From assembly GCA_026225095.1 (NCBI GenBank), contig JAMFSC010000163.1:1-57238 (forward strand): 57,238 bases of DNA, given 5' to 3'. Under the pieces are notes generated by a model that was not told the DNA's origin, made no database searches, and saw only the letters and a program-made list of their open reading frames with translations. Of the stretch, positions 24,678 to 34,290 are shown piece by piece. Origin of the DNA: a bacterium (lineage in GTDB: Bacteria; Acidobacteriota; Terriglobia; Terriglobales; Acidobacteriaceae). The position numbers were made by a program, and so were the translations under genes. The stretch's first letter is position 1; every line of letters starts with the position of its first letter.

Positions 24678-26543
24678 ATGACGAGACAGATGATGTTAGC
24701 TCTGGCAGTGTGCGCGGCGATTAATATGAGCCCGCTCTACTCCCAGACAACGGCAGCTCCCAAAACCCACACGGCCCACAAGAAGACCAAGGCGGCCGCG
24801 AAGGAGACTGAGGAGCAGCGGGAGATTAGGGAGATGCGCGAGCAGCTGCAGGCGCAGATCAACGAGCTGAAGCAGCAGCTCGCGGATCGCGATGCCAGGC
24901 TTTCGGGCGCGACCCAGGCGGTCCAGGATTCTCAGACCCAGGCCGCCGCCGCTAACGCCAAGGCAGCTGAGGTCAGCTCCTCGGTAGCACAGGAAGACGA
25001 GCGGGTGAAGGATCTGCAGGGTCAGATCAATACCGCCGTTACGACCGATGCGGCTGCCGTGAAGGTCGTTGCGGACGATCAGAAGAAGCTGGCCGCGGCA
25101 GTCGAGTCTCCGTCGACGCTGCACTACAAGGGCATCACCATCACCCCGGGTGGCTTTGCGGCCGCCGAAAGTGTCTATCGTTCGCGCTCGATCAACTCAG
25201 ATATCAACACACCGTTTGCCTCCACACCGTACATGAATTCGGCGCAGGCGTACACGAGCGAGTTCAATGGCACCGGCCGGCAATCGCGGCTTGCGGTCCT
25301 GGTCAACGCTCCGACGCCGTTCGGGCACATGGGCGGCTACTACGAGATGGACTTCCTCTCGGCTGGAACCACTTCGAACGACAATCAGACCAATAGCTAC
25401 ACCCTACGCCAGCGCGAGGCGTGGGCCCAGATCGCCACCAACAGCGGCTTCACCCTGACGGCCGGCCAGATGTGGTCGCTGGCGACCGAGGTCAAGAAGG
25501 GCATCAACCCGGTCCCGAACGGCGAGAACCTGCCGCAGACGATCGATCCGCAGTACCACGTCGGTTTCACCTTCACCCGGCAGTACGCGGTGCGGTTTGC
25601 ACAGACGCTGGGCAAGAAGGCGAACATCGCCGCCTCGATTGAAGAAGGTCAGACCATTCTGGCGGCCGGGTCGAACCTTCCCACAAACTTCTTCTTTGGC
25701 AGCGCCGGCAACACGGGCGGTCTGTTTAATAGCACCGGGAATGGAAGCACGGCTCAGAATTACACCAATAGCGTGGCTCCGGACGTCATTGTGAAGTACA
25801 CGGCGGATCCGGGATACGGTCACTACGAAGTAGGCGGCATAGCCCGCTTCTTCCGCGACCGCTACTATCCGACGCTGGGCTACACGACGGCGGTGGCCAC
25901 CACAGTCGCGCAGGGCACCGCGGTCAATTCCACGGCGGTGGGCGGCGGCTTCTTCGCCAATGCACGGTTTCCTGTGACTCACTACCTCGACGTTGGCCTC
26001 CATATGATGCAGGGCACCGGCACGGGCCGGTACGGGACAGCCAACCTGGGCGACGTGACGGTCAAGCCGAGCGGCGCACTCGAGCCGCTGCGGAACTCTC
26101 AGGGTCTGCTGTCGCTTGAGACCCACGTGACTCCCAAGCTGGACATCTTCGGCTACGCGGGTGGCGAGTATCTACAGCGGACCGTGTATCACGGGTTCAC
26201 CAACGCGGCTCCGACGGTACCGGTCGAGGTCGGCTATGGGGCGGTGTCGGCGCAGAACGACTCGGCCTGCTACACGGAAATTCCTCCCACGGCAGCCACT
26301 GGCTATGCTCCGGGCTCAAGCACCTGCACGGGCGCGACGCGTGCGGTGATCGAGGGTTCAGCTGGATTTGTCTATCGCATCTACAACTCGCCCACACGCG
26401 GCCGCTTCCAGTTCTCGGCGGTCTACAGCTACCTGACCCGCGAAGGCTGGACGGGACTGGATACGCACAGTGCGACCGGCTTTACGGACCCGAAGGCGAC
26501 CAACAACATGGTCTTCACGGGCTTCCGGTACTACATTCCGTAG
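24678..26543 (+). CDS. Coiled-coil outer-membrane porin (DcaP-like)
   Basis: 621 aa. A signal peptide (residues 1-22) is followed by a Lys-rich linker and a coiled coil of about 40 aa (EEQREIREMREQLQAQINEL and onward), then a beta-barrel of about 480 aa rich in Gly, Asn, Thr and aromatic residues. The order coiled coil plus barrel fits DcaP-type trimeric porins. It is divergent from pstS, so it may supply phosphate or another anion to the Pst system; this is inferred from position only. GAGAGGA precedes the ATG. A strong terminator follows. Confidence 0.8.
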   Translation: MTRQMMLALAVCAAINMSPLYSQTTAAPKTHTAHKKTKAAAKETEEQREIREMREQLQAQINELKQQLADRDARLSGATQAVQDSQTQAAAANAKAAEVSSSVAQEDERVKDLQGQINTAVTTDAAAVKVVADDQKKLAAAVESPSTLHYKGITITPGGFAAAESVYRSRSINSDINTPFASTPYMNSAQAYTSEFNGTGRQSRLAVLVNAPTPFGHMGGYYEMDFLSAGTTSNDNQTNSYTLRQREAWAQIATNSGFTLTAGQMWSLATEVKKGINPVPNGENLPQTIDPQYHVGFTFTRQYAVRFAQTLGKKANIAASIEEGQTILAAGSNLPTNFFFGSAGNTGGLFNSTGNGSTAQNYTNSVAPDVIVKYTADPGYGHYEVGGIARFFRDRYYPTLGYTTAVATTVAQGTAVNSTAVGGGFFANARFPVTHYLDVGLHMMQGTGTGRYGTANLGDVTVKPSGALEPLRNSQGLLSLETHVTPKLDIFGYAGGEYLQRTVYHGFTNAAPTVPVEVGYGAVSAQNDSACYTEIPPTAATGYAPGSSTCTGATRAVIEGSAGFVYRIYNSPTRGRFQFSAVYSYLTREGWTGLDTHSATGFTDPKATNNMVFTGFRYYIP

Positions 26544-26561
26544 AATTTGTTGTAGCTCGAA

Positions 26562-26600
26562 CAGAAGAGGCACCCTTCACGGGTGCCTCTTCTGCGTTTT
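26562..26600 (+). terminator. Rho-independent terminator after the porin gene
   Basis: A perfect 14-bp stem (CAGAAGAGGCACCC 26562-26575 and its complement 26581-26594) with a TTCAC loop, followed by CGTTTT. It lies between convergent genes and can serve both. Confidence 0.9.
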
Positions 26601-26632
26601 CAATCCCCGTTTGCGACGTTTGAGCCGGTGGG

Positions 26633-28291
26633 CTACTGGCCTGCGGCGGGGGTTGGGGTAGGGAGTGGGGTATCGAGGCGGGGAAGCATAGCGGAGCGGG
26701 TGGCCGTGTTGTAGACGAACCAGGCTTCGATTGCGGCGCCCTGCATGACGTCGCCGGGCTGAACGCGGTCGTAGAGATCCATGTTGGAGTGGTGGGTACG
26801 AGTGCCGTACTCGAGGGGATCCTGCATGAAGCCGAAGCCATCAAGGCCGATCCAGGAGAAGGAAGTAGAGTCGGTCCCGCCGGGCTGAAGGGTGGGGGCA
26901 GCGGTGGCTCCGGTGACGGCCTGGAAGTCCAGGTCGCGGATAGGGGCAGCCCACTGTTTAAAAATGGATGCAATCTCGTCGTTGTTATCGGCGGAGATGC
27001 CACGGAAGCGCCCGGAGCCCGAGTCGTCATTATAGTAGGCGTCGAGTTTGCCGTACTCCTTGGTTTGCTTCATCGTGTCGCGCGGGGCGAAGTGCTGCTG
27101 CACGTAGAACTTGGAGCCGAGCAACCCTTCCTCTTCCCCGCCCCAGAGGGCGATGCGGACGGTGCGGGCCATGGGTTTGTGGAGCGAGGTGAGAATCCGG
27201 ACGGCCTCGATGGCCACGGAAGATCCGGTTCCGTTGTCTGTGGCGCCGGTGCCGCCCTGCTAGGAGTCGAGGTGGCCTCCGAGCATGACGACTTCATCTT
27301 TTTTGGTAGTACCAATAATGTCGCCTACTACGTTGAAGCCCATCTGGTCGGTTTTGTAGGTCTCGGCCTGGATGTCGAAGGTCACCTTGGGGGCCATCTT
27401 GTGCTGGATCAGGCGGGCGATCCGGTTGTAGTGTTCGGGGGTGATGGCGACCATGGGAGGAGGGGTGGGGTCGGCGGGGTTCTGGGAGCCGCCGAAGCTG
27501 GCGAAGACCGTTCCTCCATCGCCGTTGGTGCCGTAGTTGACGGCGACGAGGACGCCCTCGTCGGAGAGGAACTTGCTGGTGTCATTGCGGAGCTTGAGGG
27601 CTCCTCCGGGAGGTGGCGGCGGCGGCAGGGCTACGGGAGCGGCGGCTGCACCTCCACGGCGGCTGGGAGCAGCTCCGGGGAATCCCCCAAGGCGGGAGAC
27701 GTCGGAGACGGTGGTGCGGGCCTCGATGTCCTCGTCGGTGAGGCGGCGGGCCTCGGGCTCGGTGTGCATTGAGATGAGCTTGGGGTCGGCGATCAGCACG
27801 ATCTTTCCCTTGAGCTTGCCGTGATACTTCTCAAAGTCGGCCTGAGTATGGATGGGGGCGAGGACGGCCTCGGCGGTGACAGGCCCATCGGTTCCGGGGG
27901 TCCAGGCGAGGGGAAATCCAATGAGTGGGGCGTAGTTGGGTTCGACAAGAGCACCGTAGAACTTCTTGTACTGCCAGCTATTACCGAAGGGCCCCCAGGG
28001 CTCCAGGTGAACGTTCTGGAGGCCGTAGGATTCGAGGCGCTTCACGATCCACTCGGCGGCGGCGCGGTGGTTGGGGGAGCCGCTGACGCGAGGGCCGTAC
28101 ACGTCGGAGATATAGAAGAGGTGTTCCATCACCTGGGAGCGCTGAAAGGCCTCGGCCTTGATCTGGTGGAGGACGGCGAGGTCGATCTTCTCGGGAGCTT
28201 CCTGGGCGGCGAGCGGCATCGCGGGAGCTATGAGAGCGGCAAGGAGGGCCGAAGAGAGGAGCTTTGCGGAACGTGCAGTAACCGGCATCAT
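26633..28291 (-). pseudogene. M28-family metallopeptidase broken by an in-frame amber codon
   Basis: A secreted zinc aminopeptidase-like protein of 552 codons, with signal peptide (ending AMPLAAQE), an inserted PA-like region and an M28 catalytic domain. Codon 344 (27260-27262) is TAG and sits just after the zinc motif GGHLDS, where the family has Trp (HLDSW). A single TGG to TAG change explains it. The same frame continues uninterrupted with QGGTGATDNGTGSS, WGGEEEGLLGS and THHSNMDLYD, so all other zinc and catalytic residues are intact. It could be a recent nonsense mutation, a sequencing error or a suppressed codon. The N-terminal half alone could not be active. Confidence 0.88.
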
Positions 28292-28736
28292 GTGAGCGTT
28301 TCTTCTCCTGAAGTTGGGTGGGTAGGTGCGGACGATGGTCTTTGAAGGACAGGAATGTGCTTTGGTCTAGTTCGTCGACGGGCCGAGAGGTAGGACCACC
28401 TGGTGGAATTCTGCTAATAAAGTGGTCTGTTTTGCATCATTTTGGGTGTGTTGCTGTAATCGTGGTCTTCGAAAGGGGGTTATGGGCGGTGGTCGCTGAA
28501 TTGCCAATGTTTCACCAGAGACTTTTCAATGCGCAGAAGATGGGCCGTTGCATGGAAAAACTGGACAGAAACGTGATTTACGAAAGTGGTATGTTTCGGC
28601 TTCGATTATCGGACGGTCTGGCGACTGCGGGGGTCCTTCACTTCGTTCAGGATGACGACGTAGAACAGACAACGGCGTCGAGCACTCGCCGTCCAGGAGT
28701 CAGCAAGGCCGGCTCGATCAAAGATTCCCTAAAGCG
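28292..28736. other. Intergenic region without a convincing gene
   Basis: About 500 bp separate the M28 gene from the receptor gene. An open plus-strand frame from 28318 has no recognisable protein features. A segment at about 28630-28660 (GTCCTTCACTTCGTTCAGG followed by ATGAC) looks like a REP-type imperfect palindrome. Confidence 0.45.
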
Positions 28737-28774
28737 CATTCAGGAGGCACAGCTTTCGCTGGGCCTCCTGAATG
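28737..28774 (-). terminator. Hairpin terminator after the TonB-dependent receptor
   Basis: A perfect 12-bp stem (CATTCAGGAGGC 28737-28748, complement 28763-28774) with a 14-nt loop lies 22 nt past the receptor stop on the minus strand. The U-tract is weak. Confidence 0.6.
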
Positions 28775-28795
28775 AGTCGGGTTGGTGAAACTGGC

Positions 28796-31700
28796 TTAGA
28801 AGCTGATCTTGCCGGCCAGTTGTACGTTGCGAGGCTCGCCAAAGCCAAGACCTGGTGCGGAGCTTCCGTTCCGGGTCTGGGTCAACTTGCCGAACGTTCC
28901 GCTGCTGATGGTGCCGCTGGGATTGGCGAAGTTGGCTTGGTTGGCGATGTTGTAGATCTCGACACGAAGCTCGGATCCGATGCGCTCAGTGATCTTGGTG
29001 TGCTTGAAGACCGAGAAGTCGACGGACCCGAGACCTGGGCCATAGACATTGTCGCGACGGGTGTTGCCGAAGGTTCCGGCAAGCTGCGCGACGTAGGCGG
29101 GAGCGGCGCTGGGGTTGGCGAGGTACTGGTAGGAGACGGTGGAGCCACTGGTGGTGGCGACGCGCGCGACCCTGGGGTTGACGCCGGTGGAGTTGGGACG
29201 GTCTTTGTTTTCGCCAGCGCCGCTGCGATCGGAGCCGGTGAGAATGTTGATGGGTGAGCCGCCGGAGAAGGTCGAGAGGGCATTGAGTTGCCAGCCAGTG
29301 GTGAGGCGGGGGAAGAAGCGGGCGAGTTGAGGAACATTGTAGCTGACGTAGTCGACGACGGTGTTGCGGACGTCGAAGGTGCTCGGGCCGTAGTCGGCAC
29401 GCAGGTTGTAGCTGTTCATGGGCGTGGTGACGGAGGAGGTGTAGTCCATCGCACGACCCCAGGTGTAGTTCAGGTTGTTGGAGATACCGTGCCAGATGCT
29501 CTGGCGAAGAGTGACCTGAAGGGAGTTGAAGTTGGAGGTTCCGCCGGAGTTGACCTGGTCGATCCCGTTGAGGGTGACACCGTTGGCCTTGGGGAAGGGG
29601 CGAACTCCGTTGACCTTCTGGTTGATGTCATAGACCAGGCCGAGACGACGACCAAGGCTTCCGACGTACGCAACCGTAAGGAGGGTCGACTTCGAGAACA
29701 TCTGCTCGACGTTGACATTGAAGTTCTGTAGATAGGCTGTCTTGAAGTTGCGATTGATGGAGAAGGCTCCCAGGCTGGAGGCTGCAGCGGAACCGAAGAC
29801 GGCAGTGCCCGAAGCAAAGGTGGTCCCTGAGGGCGCATTGACCTGGTAGACCGGAGTCGCGCCGGCGGGGTTTCCATAGATTCCGGGAGACGCGCCGTTG
29901 TTGATGCTGTTGTAGACGAACTGGCCCACGGTGGGCGTGTCGTAATACCAGCCGTATCCTCCGCGGATGACGGTGGAGGCGTTGCTGGTGGGGTTATAGG
30001 AGAAGCCGAAACGGGGCGCGTAGTCGGTCACGTCGCGATTGAAGAGGGGGACGGGAAGGAAGCTGACGGTGGACGGATCGAAGTTATAGAGGGTGTTGTT
30101 CTGATCGCGGACGCGACCGGGGTAGGTGTAACGAACACCCAGGTTTACCGATAGCTTCTGCGTAACCTGGAAGTCGTCGTGCAGCCAGCCGTCGACGGAG
30201 GTGACGAGATAGACCCGCTGGGGGTTGTTGCGCAGGATGACAGCGCCGGCGGAGTTGGTGGGGTCACCGAGGAGGTAGTCCGCGAGGTTGTTAAGCGAAC
30301 CGCAGTTGGTGGTAGCGATTGCGGCAGACGCGCAGTTGGTGGCAGACGCGGCGGCGTATTGGGCAATGACCGCAGCGGAGGATCCAGCCGGGGCATTCCA
30401 GGGTCCACGTGAACCATCGAAGCTGAACTTACCGCGTCCGTTGGTGTAGTAGCCCACGTTGACGTTGGCGTGACGATACTCGCCGCCGATCTTGAGGGCG
30501 TGACGGCCGATCTGCCAGTGAAGGGTGTCGGTGGCGTGGCCGGTGACGTCAGTGCGGCCGAGGGGGGCGGTTGCTCCGGTGTAGTCGAATCCAGTGATGT
30601 TGAGCTGGGTGGCTCCCTGGGCGAGATTGCCGGTGAGGCCAAGGTTCAGGCCAAGGGCCGCGGGATTGTAGCTCTGGTTGGCGTCATTGAACGTCTGCAG
30701 GAAGTAGCCGACGCCGAGGTTGAGCTGGTTGACCAGGTGCGAGGTGAACGTGGAGTTCTGAACCACGGAGAAGTTATGGATGTGCATCGGAGCCTTCTGG
30801 AAGTAGGCGGCGTAATGCGATCCGACGTCTGCCGTCTGGGTTCCGGTGGTCCCGAGGTAGTGGATCGAGATGGTCTCACGGTCCGAGAAGTGGTGGTCGA
30901 GCTTGATGAAGCCGTTGAAGCTGTTGTACGTGTTCTTGCCGTTCGAGAGGTAGTTGTTGGTCGAGGCGGGGCCAGTGCGGCTGTCGGCGGGGAAGAGGCC
31001 GGCGTAGCTTCCGGTTCCCTGGTAGAGGTTGAGTGCTACCTGGTTGGGGCTGAGACCATAGGACTTGAGATAGGCGGTGGCGGCGCTGACCCAGGCGTCG
31101 GAGACGACGGTGTCGGAGACGCTGTTGTTGGCCTGGGCGAGTTGCGCTTCACCGGCGAAGAAGAGGAAGGTATGATCCTTCCAGACCGGGCCGCCGAGGG
31201 AGAAGCCGAACTGGTGGTTGCGGATCTCGGGCTTGCGGGTTCCGGATGCCTGGACGGGCGAGAGGCTGGCGAGGTACTCGTTGCGGTCGAAGTAGAAGAC
31301 GTCTCCGTGGATCTTGTTGGTTCCGCTCTTGAGTACCATGTTGGCGTTGGCACCGCCGTTGCGGCCCATGTCGGCCTCGGCGTTGTTCTGCATTGCGAAC
31401 TGGTCGATGGCTTCGATGGGGACGAGACCGCCAGCGATTCCCGCGACTCCGCCCTGATTGGAAGCAACCGCGTTCGACCAGGGATCGTTGTTATCGGTTC
31501 CGTCGAGCTGATAGTTGATACCGTTGGTGCGGGAGCCGTTGACCGACTTGTTGACATTGACGCCGGGCGACAGCTTGACCATCTGGGTGAAGTCGCGACC
31601 GTTCATCGGAATGTCCTGCACGGTCTTGGTGTCGATCACGGCGACGAGAGCGCTGGAGGTGGTGTCGGTCTGGACGCCGTTGGCCTCAACGTTCACGACG

Positions 31701-32047
31701 GTGTTCTCGGCTCCAACACTGAGCTGGATGCGGAGGGTCTCGACCTTGGAGACGGCGACGTCGATGTTTGCGATCTTATTGGTCTGGAAGCCGGGGGAAG
31801 AGATGGTGAGCTGGTAGATGCCGACCGGAAGCTCGGGGAAAGCGAACTCGCCCGCACCATTGGAGGTGACGGTCTGGACAAGACCGGTAGCAGGATTGAC
31901 CAGTTGAGCGGTCGCATTTGCGATCACGGCACTCTGAGAATCCGTGACCACCCCGGTGAGGGTACCGCGGAAGGTTTGAGCCGTCAGGTTAGCGGTGATG
32001 AAGAGAAGAAAGAAGACGGAGAAGGCCTTCTGGAAGAGACTGCGCAT
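28796..32047 (-). CDS. TonB-dependent receptor, Oar-like, with N-terminal carboxypeptidase regulatory domain
   Basis: Outer-membrane transporter of 1083 aa. The signal peptide (FSVFFLLFITANLTAQ) is followed by a carboxypeptidase-regulatory-like domain (TLTGVVTDSQSAVIANATAQ; residues about 25-110), a plug domain (DIPMNGRDFTQMVKLSPGVN, about 145-260) and a 22-strand-type barrel ending in VQLAGKISF, whose terminal aromatic is the barrel-assembly signal. Acidobacteria carry many such genes, likely for oligosaccharide or peptide uptake. The start at 32047 is supported by AGGAG 7 nt upstream. Repeat D lies upstream, so the promoter is within 32048-32280. No substrate clue is present nearby. Confidence 0.93.
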   Translation of the reverse strand: MRSLFQKAFSVFFLLFITANLTAQTFRGTLTGVVTDSQSAVIANATAQLVNPATGLVQTVTSNGAGEFAFPELPVGIYQLTISSPGFQTNKIANIDVAVSKVETLRIQLSVGAENTVVNVEANGVQTDTTSSALVAVIDTKTVQDIPMNGRDFTQMVKLSPGVNVNKSVNGSRTNGINYQLDGTDNNDPWSNAVASNQGGVAGIAGGLVPIEAIDQFAMQNNAEADMGRNGGANANMVLKSGTNKIHGDVFYFDRNEYLASLSPVQASGTRKPEIRNHQFGFSLGGPVWKDHTFLFFAGEAQLAQANNSVSDTVVSDAWVSAATAYLKSYGLSPNQVALNLYQGTGSYAGLFPADSRTGPASTNNYLSNGKNTYNSFNGFIKLDHHFSDRETISIHYLGTTGTQTADVGSHYAAYFQKAPMHIHNFSVVQNSTFTSHLVNQLNLGVGYFLQTFNDANQSYNPAALGLNLGLTGNLAQGATQLNITGFDYTGATAPLGRTDVTGHATDTLHWQIGRHALKIGGEYRHANVNVGYYTNGRGKFSFDGSRGPWNAPAGSSAAVIAQYAAASATNCASAAIATTNCGSLNNLADYLLGDPTNSAGAVILRNNPQRVYLVTSVDGWLHDDFQVTQKLSVNLGVRYTYPGRVRDQNNTLYNFDPSTVSFLPVPLFNRDVTDYAPRFGFSYNPTSNASTVIRGGYGWYYDTPTVGQFVYNSINNGASPGIYGNPAGATPVYQVNAPSGTTFASGTAVFGSAAASSLGAFSINRNFKTAYLQNFNVNVEQMFSKSTLLTVAYVGSLGRRLGLVYDINQKVNGVRPFPKANGVTLNGIDQVNSGGTSNFNSLQVTLRQSIWHGISNNLNYTWGRAMDYTSSVTTPMNSYNLRADYGPSTFDVRNTVVDYVSYNVPQLARFFPRLTTGWQLNALSTFSGGSPINILTGSDRSGAGENKDRPNSTGVNPRVARVATTSGSTVSYQYLANPSAAPAYVAQLAGTFGNTRRDNVYGPGLGSVDFSVFKHTKITERIGSELRVEIYNIANQANFANPSGTISSGTFGKLTQTRNGSSAPGLGFGEPRNVQLAGKISF

Positions 32048-32280
32048 TCGGAAGCTCCTACAACAAACGAGGTTAGCGTTGAGACGCGACAGGGCCTTCT
32101 CCGTGGGGATGCGCGTAGAGCGCTCACCGGGGCGGAGAATTGTCCGAAAATTGACAGATGGTGTAACCAACACTATTCGTAAATTGTCGGTACGTCAACG
32201 ATTGTTTTGCTGAGCCTGGAACTTTCTTGGCTGAGGTGCCGTATTGGCGCTCCGTCAGGAAGTTCTGGATGGAGATGCTA

Positions 32281-32362
32281 TAGCGGATTCGCTGAAGGTG
32301 TAGGGTTTTGGGTCGGGTACCGTGGGGCACCCAAACTCTATACCAACTTGAAATCCGATCTA
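32281..32362. repeat. Dispersed TAG-ended repeat, copy D (short form, 82 bp)
   Basis: Starts TAGCGGATTCGCTGAAGGTG (32281-32300) and ends AAATCCGATCTA (32351-32362). It holds GGTACCGTGGGGCACCC but not the CCCACCTT hairpin arm. The terminal CTA (32360-32362), read on the minus strand, is the TAG stop of the glycosyltransferase gene. It lies in the 5' region of the receptor gene. Confidence 0.85.
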
Positions 32363-33481
32363 GCGGGCGGGCCGATCGAGGCGACCCCGGCCTGAGCGAT
32401 GGCGGAGGATGGCCTTGATGCCTCGGGTGGCCTTGTTGATGGCTCGATTCATGCGGTGAATGAGGAGAGAGACGCGCATCGGGGGAACCGCGACCAGGTA
32501 GACGAAGAGCCAGAAGCGCCAGTTGCGGCGGAAGATGGGGGTGAGGGTGGCGGCGAAGTCCTCGGAGTGCATGGACTGCTGCTTGCCGCGGCGGCTCTCG
32601 ACGATGACGTCGGGCAGCCAGTAGCGGAGGACGCCGTTCATGAGGCTGGCGTCGAGCGTGGGCTCGGCGGCGAAGTAGCGCTGGGCGATGCGGTGGAGAC
32701 GCAGGCCGAATACCTCCGCGATGCCCCATCCGCCTGAGTTGAAGTGGCGATAGAAGACCAGGCGCTGATGGACATAGAGGATGCGGCAGCGGCGGTGGAT
32801 GACGGGAAAGAGCCAGCCGACCTGAATGAGGTTGGAGTCGGCCAGTTCGGTGATTGGAGGGTGCGGAGTGGCGAGGAGCCGATCCTTGTTGACTATATTG
32901 GCGCTGATGAGGCCGATCAGAGCGTTGACCTTCTCGAGGAAGTATTCGCCGTCGGTGACAAGCTCGGCGAAGCGGCCTAGCCGATCGAAGCCTGGCGCGG
33001 GGCGTTGATCTCCGTAGAAACCGACGGAGGAGAGGTAGACGAGGTCGTAGTCGTCGGAGCGGAGCATGGAGACGAGGTCGACGATGGCAGTGGGGGCGAG
33101 GAGGTCGTCGTCGCCCATGACCCAGACGTACTTTCCCTGGGCGAGGTCGAGGCACTGAAGGAAGTTGGCGTCGGCTCCGATGTTTTCGGGGTTGCGGACG
33201 TAGCGGCAGGGCAGGCCACGGGCGATGAACTGGGCGACGAGCTGCTCGGTATCGTCGGGCGAGGCGTTGTCGGAGACGATGAGCTCGAGGGCGGGCTCGG
33301 CGGAGATCTGAGGCAGGAGGCATTCGAGCAGCTCGGCGAGGTAGCGGCTGCGATTGTAGGTGGGAATGGCGAGCGATAGGACGGGACGGGAGTCAGGGGT
33401 GTTCGGGCTGCGCGATTGAGGCCTGAGAGCGATCGTCTCGGGAGAACGCTCGGGGTGTGGGGGGGGTGGCATGCCGGGCAA
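32360..33481 (-). CDS. Glycosyltransferase family 2
   Basis: GT-A fold transferase of 373 aa. The N-terminal domain starts at VLSLAIPTYNRSRYLAELLE (about residue 34); IVSDNASPDDT and the metal-binding VMGDDDLL (DxD) follow. The second half resembles abequosyltransferase-type enzymes of O-antigen synthesis, with an amphipathic, basic C-terminus. The first 33 residues are Pro-rich and disordered, so a later start (33472 or beyond) is possible. It is not in a visible polysaccharide cluster. Its stop codon belongs to repeat copy D. Confidence 0.85.
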   Translation of the reverse strand: MPGMPPPPHPERSPETIALRPQSRSPNTPDSRPVLSLAIPTYNRSRYLAELLECLLPQISAEPALELIVSDNASPDDTEQLVAQFIARGLPCRYVRNPENIGADANFLQCLDLAQGKYVWVMGDDDLLAPTAIVDLVSMLRSDDYDLVYLSSVGFYGDQRPAPGFDRLGRFAELVTDGEYFLEKVNALIGLISANIVNKDRLLATPHPPITELADSNLIQVGWLFPVIHRRCRILYVHQRLVFYRHFNSGGWGIAEVFGLRLHRIAQRYFAAEPTLDASLMNGVLRYWLPDVIVESRRGKQQSMHSEDFAATLTPIFRRNWRFWLFVYLVAVPPMRVSLLIHRMNRAINKATRGIKAILRHRSGRGRLDRPAR

Positions 33482-33568
33482 GAGCGAATCGGCCGGCGGG
33501 TCTCTGGCGCCGTGCGGATGCTCAGGTCACAGCTTATCAGGGGTGGCGATTGCAATGGATCGGGTTGT

Positions 33569-33602
33569 GGGAAGGATTCAGAAGCGGAACTGAATCCTTC
33601 CC
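33569..33602 (-). terminator. Hairpin terminator after msrA
   Basis: A perfect 13-bp stem GGGAAGGATTCAG (33569-33581) with its complement (33590-33602) and an 8-nt loop begins 18 nt past the msrA stop on the minus strand. The U-run is weak. Confidence 0.65.
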
Positions 33603-33620
33603 TGCTGCGGGGGCTGTGGC

Positions 33621-34097
33621 TCAGATGTGGCAGCTGACCATGCCGCGCTTTTCGAGATACTTCTGGTGGTACTCCTCCGCCTTCCAGAAGGTGGTGGCGG
33701 GGACGACCTGGGTGGCGATGGGCTTGTGGAATGAGCCCGAGACGTTCAGCTCGGCGATCTTGGCGTTGGCCTGGCTGATCTGTTCGGGGGAGTGGGAGAA
33801 GATGACGCTGCGGTATTGGGTTCCCCAGTCGGGACCCTGGCGGTTGAGCTGCGTGGGGTCGTGGAGTGAGAAGAACGCGTCGAGCAGAGCTTCGAACGAG
33901 ATGCGCTCCGGATCGAAGGACAACTCGACCACCTCGGCGTGTCCGGTGCGATCGGTGCAGACTTCCTTGTAGGTGGGGTGGTCGTTCTGGCCGCCTTCAT
34001 AGCCGACAGCGGTCTCGATGACTCCGGGGAGTTCCGCGAAACGGGCTTCGACCCCCCAAAAACAGCCTGCCCCGAATGTTGCTTTTTCAATTGCCAC
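33621..34097 (-). CDS. msrA: Peptide methionine-S-sulfoxide reductase MsrA
   Basis: Repairs oxidised methionine (S-epimer). The 158-aa protein has the catalytic GCFWG motif near residues 10-14, with its catalytic Cys, then GYEGG, and a C-terminal resolving Cys in RGMVSCHI. I chose the GTG start at 34097 because AAGGAG lies 6 nt upstream and the family begins right before GAGCFWG; an ATG at 34154 lacks this support. It is a single gene with its own terminator. Confidence 0.94.
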   Translation of the reverse strand: MAIEKATFGAGCFWGVEARFAELPGVIETAVGYEGGQNDHPTYKEVCTDRTGHAEVVELSFDPERISFEALLDAFFSLHDPTQLNRQGPDWGTQYRSVIFSHSPEQISQANAKIAELNVSGSFHKPIATQVVPATTFWKAEEYHQKYLEKRGMVSCHI

Positions 34098-34290
34098 TTG
34101 TTGCTCCTTTGCTTCCCCGAAGCTCTGCGTTTGGCCGGGGACGCTTGCTCTCATTGGATGCGCATGGGACGAAATGTCTTCATGGGCGGATGGAGGGCGT
34201 GAGTATTGTCGGCGCTGGGTGAAAGCGTCGTCAAGGGCCGAATGGGAACGTGTGAACCCGAGGTTTTGGACGGATTCGGAGCGGAAAAGG

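Noticed and set aside
27260-27262. Pyrrolysine or other programmed read-through at the M28 amber
   Set aside because: No pyl genes or stimulatory structure in the window; TAG is used as a normal stop by at least five genes here.
28318-28788. Possible 156-codon gene between the M28 and receptor genes
   Set aside because: No ribosome site, mixed composition, and it covers the receptor terminator hairpin.
30470-32182. 570-codon open frame opposite the TonB receptor gene
   Set aside because: Shadow of the receptor gene; no recognisable domain and Val/Gly/Asp-biased composition.
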